Both the position numbers and the translations under genes were made by a program. This document shows positions 47,301 to 60,195 of a stretch of 64,000 nucleotides of DNA, piece by piece; the stretch's first letter is position 1, and each line of letters begins with the position of its first letter. The stretch comes from Mayamaea pseudoterrestris (lineage: Eukaryota; Bacillariophyta; Bacillariophyceae; Sellaphorales; Sellaphoraceae), in contig BROI01000030.1 of the NCBI GenBank assembly GCA_027923505.1, forward strand, positions 239,050 through 303,049, given 5' to 3'. Below the pieces are notes generated by a model. The model was not told where the DNA came from and did no database searches. It saw only the letters and a list, made by a program, of their open reading frames with translations.

Positions 47301-50300
47301 TTTTTGGGTGGCCAGGGCATGGGCATTGTAGTGATATGATTCCATAATTTGGGGTGTTGGCCACACCCATCTTGTAGACACCATTCCATGCTGTAGGCCT
47401 CCCAGGCAGTCAACGTTTTTTGTACCATGTAGACCACTCTCTCATGTCAATGGCACACCACAATTGTATTTTGCGTGACTCATTGGGTTGTTGGTGATCA
47501 GGGGCGAGGGCATTGTGGTGGTTCCCATGAAATTTGGGGTGTTGGCCACACCAATTTGCAGAAAGATAATTGTGGCCTCCACAGGCAGTCCGTTTGTACC
47601 ATTTCAGCCCATCCTCATGTCAATAGCACATCCTGGACATGTTTAGCTATTCATTGGGTTGTTGGGTGGCCAGGGCATGGGAGCTTTGTAGTGGTAGCTG
47701 ATTCCATAATTTGGTTGGCCACACCCATCTTGTAGACCATTCCATGCTGCTGAGGCCTCAGGCAGTCCGTTTTGTACCATGTCAGACCATCCTCATGTCA
47801 ATCAATGGCACACCCCTGAACATGTTTTGCATGACTCATTGGAGTATTTGGGTGATCAGCGGCATTGTAATGAGTATGATTATAATTTGGGGTGTTGGCC
47901 AATCAGATGGTGTAGGCCTCTAGGCAGTCCGTTTGCAACATTTCAGCCCATCACTCATGTCAGCAGCACACCCCTGGAAATGTTTGCCCTGACTCATTGG
48001 GTTGTTGGGTGGCCAGGGCATAGGGCATTGGTAGTATGATTCCATAATTTGGGGTGGCCACACCCATCTTGCCAGAAAATTCAGTACTGTGAAGCGCATA
48101 GGCAGTCCGTTTGTACCATGTCAGACCATCCTCATCAATGGCACACCCTGGACATGTTTTGCATGACTCATTGGGTTGTTGGGTGATCAGGGGCCAGGCA
48201 TTGTAGTGGTATGAATCCATAATTTGTGAGGTGTTAGCCACACATTTGCAGATAGTGTAGGCCTCCACGACAGTCCGTTTGCACCATTCGGCCATCCTCA
48301 TGTCAGTAACACACCCTGGACATATTTTACGCTTCATGGACAGAATTTGCGGTGTGGCCAGGGTATGGGAGGCATTACCGTGATATAGTTTAGTGGTGGG
48401 ACACCATATAGTCATTCCCATACTGCCCGAGCCTATCCCACCTCGTTTTTTTTCACTCCAGGCCCATGTGCACTCACTTTTTGTCAGCTGGCACACCCTG
48501 GACATGTTTTGCATGACTCATTGGGTTGTTGGGTGATCAGGGACGGGGCATTGTAGTGGTATGATTCCATAATTTGGGGTGTTGGCCCCCCTGAATTGTG
48601 AGCCTCCAGGCAGTCAAGGACTTTTTCTTTTTTCATTTTCAGCCCATCCTCATGGCATCCAATGGCACACCTGGACACATGTTTGCCTGGCTCATTGGGT
48701 TGTTGGGTGGCCAGGGCATGGGGCATTGTAGTGGTATGATTCCATAATTTGGGGTGTTTGTATCCACACCCATCTTGTAGACCATTCATGCTCGCCAGGC
48801 CTCCAGGGCGTCTACCGTTTTGTACCATGTCAGACCATCCTCAAAGCTATCCAATGGCACACCCTGGACATGTTTTGCATGACTCATTAAGGTTGTTAGG
48901 GTGATCAGGGGCGGGGCATTATTTGTAGTATGATTCCACTTAATTTGGGGTGTTGGCCACACCCATTTTGCTAGACATTCAGGCCTCCGTGTCCATCCTC
49001 TCAATGTCAACTGGCACACCCTGGACATGTTTTGCCTCTCTTTATTGGGTTGTTGGTGGCGAGGGCATGGGGCATTGTAGTGGTATGGAGTCCATAGAGC
49101 GAAGAAGAGTGTTGGGGTGTTGGCCACCACGTTTTTGTATTTCATGCTGTAGGCCAGGCGTCGTCATTTGTACCATAGTCAGACCATCCTCATGTCAGTG
49201 GCACACCCACACGGACATGTGTTGCATGAAACTCATTGGGTTGTTGGGTGATCCCGGGACGGGGCATTGGTGTGGTTGTTCCATAATTTGGGGTGTTGTT
49301 CACACCTTTTGCAGATGGTGTAGGCCTCCGGGCAGATCGTTTGCACCTCAGCCCATCCTCCATGTCACCGGCACACCCTGGACATGTTTGGCCCGCAGCT
49401 CATTGGGTTGTTGGGGCCCAGGGCGCGGGGCATTGCTGGTGGTATGATTCCACAATTGTTGGGGGTGTTGGCCACCCCATCTTGTACGGCGACCATTCCA
49501 TGCTGGCGCTCCAGGCGGTCCTGTTTCTGTCTGTCCAGAACTAGCCCTCGTCAATGTTTCACCCTGGACATGTTTTGCAGTGACTCATTGGGTTGTTGGG
49601 TGATCAGGGGACGGGGCATTTGCTGGTGGTATGATTCCACTGAACAGGTGTTGAGAAGCCACACCCCCATTTTGGGTAAGGGTAAGCCTCCAGGCAGTCG
49701 TTTTGCCCTGCCCATCCCTGCTTCGTGACCCCGGACATGTTTTGCCTTTCCGCTCATTGGGTTGTTGGGGGCGCGGGGCATGGGGCATGTCGGTTGTTCC
49801 TATTTGGGGTGTCCACACCCATCTGTGAACCATTCCATGCTGTAGGCCTCAGGCGGTCGTTTTGCCTCCAGCTGTCAGCCATCCTCCCCTGGGCCTGGAC
49901 ATTTTGCATGACTCATTGGGGTTTGGGAGGGCATTGTGGTGGTATGATTCCATAATTTGGGTGTTGCATTTAGCCCTTTGCATGCTTGTGTCCGGGCTCA
50001 GATGATCAGTTTTGCACCAGTTCAGCCCTCTCTGGGCACACCCTGGACTATTTTGCCTGACTCCGTGGGTTGTTGGGTGTCAGGGCCGAGCGGGTCATTT
50101 GGTGTGTTCCATAATTTGGGGGTGTTGGCCACCATGCGCCGGCGATGGTCCTTTGCTTTTCAGCAGTCCGTTTTGCACCATTCACCCATCTCTCCTTGTC
50201 GTCCCCTGTTCTTTTTGGGTTTGGGTGGCCGGTGAGGCATTGTGTGGTATGATTCAATGGTTGGGGTGTTGGCCCACCCATCTTGTAAGGCTCCAGGCAG

Positions 50301-52020
50301 TCGTTCACCATTTCAGCCCATCCTCGTCTGGCCACCCTGGACATGTTTTGCCTGACTCATTGGTTGTTGGGTGGCGGGGGCGGGGGCAGTGTGTGGTATG
50401 ATTCCGCCAATTTGGCGTGTTGGCACCCCATTTTGCGCCTTGTGTAGGCCTCCAGGCGGTCCCGTTTTTGCACCATGTCGGCCCATCTCATGTCATGGCA
50501 CACCCTGGACCTGTTTTGCCTGACTCATTGGGTTGTTGGGTGTCAGGGGACGGGGCATTGTGATGTTATGATTTCCATATTGGGGGCCCTGCCACTCATT
50601 GGGTTAGGTGATCAGGGGCGGGGCATTATGGTGGTATGATTCCGCAATTTGCGGTGTTGGCCCGGCCTCCAGGCGATCCGTTTTGCACCATTTCCCATCC
50701 TCATGTCAATGGCACACCCTGGACATGTTTTGCCTGACTCATTGGGTTGTTGGGTGGCCAGAGGCATGGGGCATTGTGTGGTATGATTCCATAATTTGGG
50801 GTGGTTGCCACACCCGTTTTGTGGCTTCATGCTGTAAGGCTCCAGGCAGTCCGTTTTTGCACCATGTCAGCCCATCCTCATGTCATATGGCACCCTGGAC
50901 ATGTTTTGCGACTCATTGGGTTGTTGGGTGATCAGGCGGGGCGATTGTGTGGTATGATTCCATAATTTGGGGTGTTGGCCCCACCCATTTTACGAATGGT
51001 GTAGGCCTCGCAGGCGATCCGTTTTGCACCATTCTCATCCTCATGTCATGGCACACCCTGGACGTGTTTTCCTGACTCATTGGGTTGTTGGGTGGCCAGG
51101 GCATGGGGCATTAGTGAGTATGATTCCATAATTGGGGTGTTGGCCACACCCATCTTGTAGACTCCATTCCATGCTGTAGGCCTCCAGGTAGTCCGTTTTG
51201 CCATGTCAGACCATCCTCATGTGTGCACCCTGGACATGTTTTGCCTTGACTCATTGGGTTGTTGGGTGATCCAGGGGATGGGGGCATTTGTAGTGGTATG
51301 ATTCCATAATTTGCGGTCTTGGCCGCACCCATTTTGCAATGGTGGTGTAGGCCTCCAGTCGAGTCCCGTTTTGCCCATTCAAGCCCATCCTCATGTCAAT
51401 GGCACACCCTGGACATGTTTTGCCTGACTCATTGGGTTGTTGGGTGGCCAGGGCAGAGCATTGTGTGGTATGATTATAATTTGGGAGTGTTAGCCACACC
51501 CATCTTGTAGACCATTCCATGCTGTAGCCTTTAGGCAGTCCGTTTTGTACCATGTCAGACCATCCTCATCCCAATGGCACACCCTGGACATGTTTGACTC
51601 ATTGGGTTGTTGGGTGATCAGGGGGCGGGGTATTGTAGTGGTATGATTCCATAATTTGGGGTGGTGGCCACACCCATTTTGCAGATAGTGAGGCCTCAAT
51701 CAGTCGTTTTTGCACCATTTCAGCCCATCCTCATGTCAATGGCACACCCTGGACATGTTTTGCCTGACTCATTGGAGTTGTTGGGGCCAGGGCATGGGGG
51801 CATTGTAGTGGTATGATTCCATAATTTAGGGTGTTGTGGTATACCCATCTTGTAGACCCTTCCATGCTGTAGACTAGGTTTTGTACCATGTCAGCCATCC
51901 TCATGTCAATGGCACACACTGGACATATATATTGCATGACTCATTGGAGTTGTTGGGTGATCAGGGGCGGGGCATTGTAGTGGTATGATTCCATAATTTG
52001 GGGTGTTGGCCACACCCATT
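44379..52020 (+). repeat. Satellite B array 2, heavily decayed
   Basis: About 21-22 dimer lengths of B, same orientation as array 1. Erosion is strong throughout, worst at 46240-46700, 48300-48480 and 49200-50600. In that last stretch units also gain G/C and lose length. The region 48310-48480 has almost no satellite words and no recognisable gene. From about 50650 the copies are clearer again. The array ends at 'cacaccca..ttt' (about 52020), where satellite A starts. Confidence 0.9.
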
Positions 52021-55000
52021 TAGGAGACTGGTGACAAGTTGTCACCAATATCCCGTCCTTAAACACTAGCCGCATACCAGCTTGTAGCGCAGCCTGAATA
52101 ATGATGTTGGCACCAATCTGGTGTCATTTGGGATATTCATGGCCTGTGTAAAGGCGTTTGAATGTCACGCGGCATCTGAAGGTGATGATTGGTGACAAGT
52201 TGTCACCATGTCATTGCTGTCCCCTGAGACATTAGCCAGGCATACCATCTTGTAGCGCAGCCTGAATAATGATGTTGGCACCATTCTGGTGTTTTGCGCC
52301 TACAGGGCCTGATGTTGGGTGATCACGGCATCTGCGGGCTGAGACTGGTGACAAGTTGTCATCAATATCATTGCCGTCCCCTGAGACACGAGCCAGGCAT
52401 ACCAGCTTGTAGCGCAGCCTGAATAATGATGTTGGCACCATTCTGGTGTCATTTGGGTATATTCATGGCCTGCTGTAAAGGCGTTTGAATGTCACGGCAT
52501 CTGAAGGCTGAGACTGGTGACAAGTTGTCACCAATGTCATTGCTGTCCCCTGAGACACTAGCCAGGCATACCATCTTGTAGCGCAGCTTGAATAATGATG
52601 TTGGCAATTTTCTGGTGACATTTGGGTATACACATGGCCTGCTGTAGGGGCGTTTGAATGCCACGGCATCTGCAGGCTGAGACTGGTGACAAGTTGTCAC
52701 CAATATCATTGCCATCCCCTGGGACACTAGCCAGGTATACCATCTTGTTGCGCAGCCTGGATAATGATGTTGGCACAATTCTGGTGTCATTTGGGTGTAT
52801 ACATGGCCTGCTGTAGGGGTGTTTGAATGTCATGGCATCTGCAGGCTGAGACTGGTGACAAGTTGTCACCAATATCATTGCCGTCCCCTGAGACACAAGC
52901 CAGGCATACCATCTTGTTGCTCAGCCTGAATAATGATGTTGGCACCATTCTGGTGTCATTTGGGTGTATACATGGCCTGCTGTAAGGGCGTTTGAATGTC
53001 ACGGCATCTGCAGGCTGAGACTGGTGACAAGTTGTCACCAATATCATTGCCGTCCCCTGAGACACTAGCCAGGCATACCATCTTGTAGCGCAGCCTGAAT
53101 AATGATGTTGGCACCATTCTGGTGTCATTTGGGTATATTCATGGCCTGCTGTAAAGGCGTTTGAATGTCACGGCATCTGAAGGCTGAGACTGGTGACAAG
53201 TTGTCACCAATGTCATTGCTGTCCCCTGAGACACTAGCCAGGCATACCATCTTGTAGCGCAGCCTGAATAATGATGATGGCACCAATCTGGTGTCATTTG
53301 GGTATATTCATGGCCTGCTGTAGGGGCGTTTGAATGTCACAGCGCATCCCGGGCTGAGACTGGTGACAAGTTGTCACCAATATCATTGCTGTCCCCTGAG
53401 ACAATAGCTAGGCATACCATCTTGTAGCGCAGCCTGAATAATGATGTTGCCACCATTCCAGTGTCAATTGGGTGTATACATAGCCTGCTGTAGGGGCATT
53501 TGAATGTCACGGCATCTGCAGGCTGAGACTGGTGACAAGTTGTCACCAATATCATTACCGTCCCCTGAGACACTAGCCAGGCATACCATCTTGTTGTGCA
53601 GCCTGAATAATGATGTTGGCAATATTCTGGTGTATTTTGGGCACCTACAGGGCCTGCTGTAGGGGCGTTTGAATGTCACGGCATCTGCAGGCTGAGACTG
53701 GTGACAAGTTGTCACCAATATCATTGCCGTCCCCTGAGACACTAGCCAGGCATACCATCTTGTTGCTCAGCCTGAATAATGATGTTGGCACCATTCTGGT
53801 GTCATTTGGGTGTATACATGGCCTGCTGTAGGGGCGTTTGAATGTCACGGCTTTTGCAGGCTGAGACTGGTGACAAGTTGTCACCAATATCATTGCCATC
53901 CCCTGAGACACTAGCCAGGTTAACCATCTTGTTGCGCAGCCTGAATAATGATGTTGGCACCATTCTGGTGTCATTTGGGTGTATACATGGCCTGTTGTAG
54001 GGGCGTTTGAATGTCATGGCATCTGCGGGCTGAGATTGGTGACAAGTTGTCACCAATATCATTGCCATCCCCTGAGACACTAACCAGGCATACCATCTTG
54101 TAGCGCAGCCTGAGTAATGATGTTGGCACCATTCTGGTGTCATTTGGTTGTACATGGCCTGCTGTAGGGGCGTTTTGAATGTCACGGCATCTGCAGGCTG
54201 AGACTGGTGACAAGTTGTCACCAATATCATTACCGTCCCCTGAGACACTAGCCAGGCATACCATCTTGTAGCGCAGCCTGAATACTGATGTTGGCAATAT
54301 TCTGGTGTATTTTGGGCACCTACAGGGCCTGCTGTAGGGGCGTTTGAATGTCACGGCATCTGCAGGCTGAGACTGGTGACAAGTTGTCACCAATATCATT
54401 GCCGTCCCCTGAGACACTAGCCAGGCATACCATCGTGTTGCTCAGCCTGAATAATGACGTTGGCACCATTCTGGTGTCATTTTGGGTGTATACATGCCTG
54501 CTGTAAGGCGTTTGAATGTCATGGCATCTGTAGGCTGACACTGGTGACAAGTTGTCACCAATATTATTACCGTCCCCTGAGACACTAGCCAGGCATACCA
54601 TCTTGTTGAGCAGCCTGAATAATGATGTTGGCACCATTCTGATGTCATTTGGGTGTATTAAATGCCTGCTGTAGGGGCGTTTGAATGTCACGGCATCTGC
54701 AGGCTGAGACTGGTGACAAGTTGTCACCAATATCATTGCCGTCTCCTGAGACACCAGCCAAGCCTACCATCTTGTAGCGCAGCTTGTTAATAATGTTGGA
54801 CACCAGTCTGGTGTGATTTGGGCACCCTACAGGGCTTGCTGTAGGTGCGTTTAATGTCCGCATCTGCGGGCTGAGACTGGTGACAAGTTGTCACCAAATA
54901 CATTGCCATGCCCTGAGACACCAGTCACCAAACCAACTTGTAGCGCAGCCACAATAATAATGGTGGCACCATTGCGGGTATTTTTGGGCACCTACAGGGT

Positions 55001-55160
55001 CCTGTGGGCTTGAATGTCAGTCATCTGCGGGCGGCGACGGTGACAAGTTGTCACCAATATCATTGCCATGCCCTGAGACACCAGCCAAGCCTACCATCTT
55101 GTAGCGCAGCCTGAATAATGATGTTAGCACCATTCTGGTGTCATTTGGGTATATACATGG
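52021..55160 (-). repeat. Satellite A3 block, left arm of a large inverted repeat
   Basis: About 18-19 monomers in minus orientation. The order of rare variants is the mirror image of the A block at about 60330-63470: positions p and 115492-p correspond. Examples are 'gcaccaatctggtg' near 53281 with 'cagattggtgcc' near 62201, 'atactgatgttggc' near 54283 with 'gccaacatcagtat' near 61197, and the 'gctgtaaaggcg' with 'cgcctttacagc' variants. The most B-proximal ~350 bases are more eroded than their partner. Confidence 0.92.
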
Positions 55161-55184
55161 CCTAGTTAGGGTTAGGTTGGGTTG
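55161..55184. other. A/B junction with telomere-like filler
   Basis: Between the last A word ('catggcct') and the first B word ('gggttgttgggtgatcag') lies 'agttagggttaggtt', which contains TTAGGGTTAGG, just under two telomere-type repeats. It may be chance or end-joining filler. Confidence 0.6.
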
Positions 55185-58100
55185 TTGGGTGATCAGGGGA
55201 CGGGACATTGTAGTGGTATGATTCCTTAATTTGGGGTGTTGGCCACACCCGTTTTGCAGATGGTGTAGGCCTTGCAGGCAGTCCGTTTTGCACCATTTCA
55301 GCCCATCCTCATGTCAATGGCACACCCTGGACATGTTTTGCCTGACTCATTGGGTTGTTGGGTGGCCAGGGCATGGGGCATTGTAGTGGTATGATTCCAT
55401 AATTTGGGGTGTTGGCCATACCCATCTTGTAGACCATTCCATGCTGTAGGCCTCCAGGCAGTCCGTTTTGCACCATTTCTGCCCATCCTCATGTCAATGG
55501 CACACCCTGGACATGTTTTGCCTGACTCATTGGGTTGTTGGGTGGCCAGAGCATGGGGCATTGTAGTGGTATGATTCCATAATTTGGGGTGTTGGCCACA
55601 CCCATCTTGTAGACCATTCCATGCTGTAGGCCACCAGGCAGTCCGTTTTGTACCATGTCAGACCATCCTCGTGTCAGTGGCACACCCTGGACATGTTTTG
55701 CATGACTCATTGGGTTGTTGGGTGATCAGGGAACGGGGCATTGTAGTGGTATGATTCCATAATTTGGGGTGTTGGCCACACCCGTTTTGCAGATGGTGTA
55801 GGCCTTCCAGTCCGTTTTGCACCATTTCAGCCCATCCTCCTGTCAGTGGCACACCCTGGACATGTTTTGCCTGACTCATTGGGTTGTTGGGTGGCCAGGG
55901 CATGGGGCATTGTAGTGGTATGATTCCATAATTTGGGGTGTTGGCCACACCCATCTTGTGGACCATTCCATGCTGTAGGCCTCCAGGCAGTCCGTTTGCA
56001 CCATGTCAGACCATCCTCATGTCATTGGCACACCCTGGACATGTTTTGCATGACTCGTTGGGTTGTTGGGTGATCAGGGATGGGGCATTGTAGTGGTATG
56101 ATTCCATAATTTGGGGTGTTGGCCACACCCATTTTGCATGGAATGGTGTAGGCCTCCAGGCAGTCCGTTTTGCACCATTTCAGCCCATCCTCATGTCAAC
56201 GGCACACCCTGGACATGTTTTGCTGCTCATTGGGTTGTTGGGTGGCCAGGGATGGGGCATTGTAGTGGTATGATTCCATAATTTGCGGTGTTGGCCACAC
56301 CCATTTTGCAGATGGTGTAGGCATCCAGGCAGTCCATTTTGCACCATTTCAGCCCATCCTCATGTCAATGGCACACCCTGGACATGTTTTGCATGACTCA
56401 TTGGGTTGTTGGGTGGCCAGGGCATGGGGCATTGTAGTGGTATGATTCCATAATTTGGGGTGTTGGCCACACCCATCTTGTAGAAAAATTCCATGCTGTA
56501 AGCGTCTAGGCCGTCACGTTTGTACCATGTCAGACCATCCTCATGTCAATGGCACACCCTGGACATGTTTTGCATGACTCATTGGGTTGTTGGGTGATCA
56601 GGGGATGGGGCATTGTAGTGGTATGATTCCATATTTTGGGGTGTTGGCCACACCCATCTTGTAGACCATTCCATGCTGTAGGCCTCCAGGCAGTCCGTTT
56701 TGTACCATGTCAGACCATCCTCATGTCAATGGCACACCCTGGACATGTTTTGCATGACTCATTGGGTTGTTGGGTGATCAGGGGACGGGGCATTGTAGTG
56801 GTATGATTCCATAATTTGCGGTGTTGGCCACACCCATCTTGTAGACCATTCCATGCTGTAGGTCTCCAGGCAGTCCGTTTTGTACCATGTCAGACCATCC
56901 TCATGTCCATGGCACACCCTGGACATGTTTTGCCTGACTCATTGGGTTGTTGGGTGGCCAGGGCATGGGGCATTGTAGTGGTATGAGTCCATAATTTGGG
57001 GTGTTGGCCACACCCATTTTGCAGATGGTGTAGGCCTCCAGGCAGTCCGTTTTGCACCATGTCAGCCCATCCTCATGTCCATGGCACACCCTGGACATGT
57101 TTTGCCTGACTCATTGGGTTGTTGGGTGGCCAGGGCATGGGGCATTGTAGTGGTATGATTCCATAATTTGGGGTGTTGGCCACACCCATCTTGTAGACCA
57201 TTCCATGCTGTAGGCCTCCAGGCAGTCCGTTTTGTACCATGTCAGACCATCCATCCTCATGTCAATGGCACACCCTGGACATGTTTTGCATGACTCATTG
57301 GGTTGTTGGGTGATCAGGGGACGGGGCATTGTAGTGGTATGATTCCATAATTTGCGGTGTTGGCCACACCCATTTTGCAGATGGTGTAGGCCTCCAGGCA
57401 GTCCGTTTTGCACCATTTCAGCCCATTCTCATGTCAATGGCACACCCTGGACATGTTTTGCCTGACTCATTGGGTTGTTGGGTGGCCAGGGCATGGGGCA
57501 TTGTAGTGGTATGATTCCATAATTTGGGGTGTTGGCCACACCCATGTTGTAGACCATTCCATGCTGTAGGCCTCCAGGCAGTCCGTGTTGTACCATGTCA
57601 GACCATCCTCATGTCAATGGCACACCCTGGACATGTTTTGCATGACTCATTGGGTTGTTGGGTGATCAGGGGACGGGGCATTGTAGTGGTATGATTCCAT
57701 AATTTGCGGTGTTGGCCACACCAATTTTGCAGATGGTGTAGGCCTCCAGGCAGTCCGTTTTGCACCATTTCAGCCCATCCTCATGTCAATGGCACACCCT
57801 GGACATGTTTTGCCTGACTCATTGGGTTGTTGGGTGGCTAGGGCATGGGGCATTGTAGTGGTATGATTCCATAATTTGGGGTGGCTACACCAATCTTGTA
57901 GACCATTCCATGCTGTAGGCCTCCAGGCAGTCCGTTTTGTACCATGCCAGACCATCCTCATGTCAATGGCACACCCTGGACATGTTTTGCATGACTCATT
58001 GGGTTGTTGGGTGATCAAAGGACGGGCATTGTAGTGGTATGATTCCATAATTTGGGGTGTTGGCCACACCCATTTGCAGATGGTGTAGGCCTCCAGGCAG

Positions 58101-60195
58101 TCCGTTTTGCACCATTTCAGCCCATCCTCATGTCAATGGCACACCCTGGACATGTTTTGCCTGACTCATTGGGTTGTTGGGTGGCCAGGGCATGGGGCAT
58201 TGTAGTGGTATGATTCCATAATTTTGGGGTGTTGGCCACACCCATCTTGTAGACCATTCCATGCTGTAGGCCTCCAGGCAGTCCGTTTTGTACCATGTCA
58301 GACCATCCTCATGTCAATGGCACACCTGGACATGTTTTGCATGACTCATTGGGTTGTTGGGTGATCAGGGGACGGGGCATTGTAGTGGTATGATTCCATA
58401 ATTTGCGGTGTTGGCCACACCCATTTTGCAGATGGTGTAGGCCTCCAGGCAGTCCGTTTTTGCACCATTTCAGCCCATCCTCATGTCAATGGCACACCCT
58501 GGACATGTTTTGCCTGACTCATTGGGTTGTTGGGTGGCCAGGGCATGGGGCATTGTAGTGGTATGATTCCATAATTTGGGGTGTTGGCCACACCCATCTT
58601 GTAGACCATTCCATGCTGTAGGCCTCCAGGCAGTCCGTTTTGTACCATGTCAGACCATCCTCATGTCAATGGCACACCCTGGACATGTTTTGCATGACTC
58701 ATTGGGTTGTTGGGTGATCAGGGGACGGGGCATTGTAGTGGTATGATTCCATAATTTGCGGTGTTGGCCACACCCATTTTGCAGATGGTGTAGGCCTCCA
58801 GGCAGTCCGTTTTTGCACCATTTCAGCCCATCCTCATGTCAATGGCACACCCTGGACATGTTTTGCCTGACTCATTGGGTTGTTGGGTGGCCAGGGCATG
58901 GGGCATTGTAGTGGTATGATTCCATAATTTGGGGTGTTGGCCACACCCATCTTGTAGACCATTCCATGCTGTAGGCCTCCAGGCAGTCCGTTTTGTACCA
59001 TGTCAGACCATCCTCATGTCAATGGCACACCCTGGACATGTTTTGCATGACTCATTGGGTTGTTGGGTGATCACGGGACGGGGCATTGTAGTGGTATGAT
59101 TCCATAATTTGCGGTGTTGGCCACACCCATTTTCCAGATGGTGTAGGCCTCCAGGCAGTCCGTTTTGCACCATGTCAGACCATCCTCATGTCAATGGCAC
59201 ACCCTGGACATGTTTTGCCTGACTCATTGGGTTGTTGGGTGGCCAGGGCATGGGGCATTGTAGTGGTATGATTCCATAATTTGGGGTGTTGGCCACACCC
59301 ATCTTGTAGACCATTCCATGCTGTAGGCCTCCAGGCAGTCCGTTTTGTACCATGTCAGACCATCCTCATGTCAATGTCACACCCTGGACATGTTTTGCAT
59401 GACTCATTGGGTTGTTGGGTGATCAGGGGACGGGGCATTGTAGTGGTATGATTCCATAATTTGTGGTGTTGGCCACACCCATTTTGCAGATGGTGTAGGC
59501 CTCCAGGCAGTCCGTTTTGCACCATTTCAGCCCATCCTCATGTCAATGGCACACCCTGGACATGTTTTGCCTGACTCATTGGGTTGTTGGGTGGCCAGGG
59601 CATGGGCATTGTAGTGGTATGATTCCATAATTTGGGGTGTTGGCCACACCCATCTTGTAGACCATTCCATGCTGTAGGCCTCCAGTTAGTCCGTTTTGTA
59701 CCATGTCAGACCATCCTCATGTCAATGGCACACCCTGGACATGTTTTGCATGACTCATTGGGTTGTTGGGTGATCAGGGGACGGGGCATTGTAGTGGTAT
59801 GATTCCATAATTTGTGGTGTTGGCCACACCCATTTTGCAGATGGTGTAGGCCTCCAGGCAGTCCGTTTTGCACCATTTCATGCCATCCTCATGTCAATGG
59901 CACACCCTGGACATGTTTTGCCTGACTCATTGGGTTGTTGGGTGGCCAGGGCATGGGGCATTGTAGTGGTATGATTCCATAATTTGGGGTGTTGGCCACA
60001 CCCATCTTGTAGACCATTCCATGCTGTAGGCCTCCAGGCAGGCCGTTTTGTACCATGTCAGACCATCCTCATGTCAATGGCACACCCTGGACATGTTTGC
60101 ATGACTCATTGGGTTGTTGGGTGATCAGGGGACGGGGCATTGTAGTGGTATGATTCCATAATTTGCGGTGTTGGCCCCCACCCTTTTCGATGGTG
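55180..60195 (+). repeat. Satellite B array 3
   Basis: About 14 dimer lengths of B, mostly uniform. The dimer alternation is broken in places. Near 55470 a monomer has a type-1 head and type-2 tail. Near 56290 a type-1 head joins a type-2 middle. At 56600-56900 type-1 middles follow type-2 heads, with three type-1 middles in succession. From about 57000 regular alternation returns. It is the spacer between the two inverted A arms. Its right end fuses with satellite A through the shared word 'gatggtg' near 60190. Confidence 0.94.

Noticed and set aside
52305-52330. B-like word 'gttgggtgatca' inside an A monomer
   Set aside because: A 12-base match in an eroded monomer is too short to argue for a B insertion; chance or a local deletion explains it.
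55298-58069. Open frames in satellite B that repeat Met-Pro-Trp/His-Ala-type peptides
   Set aside because: Same reason: they follow the B monomer period and change with every indel.
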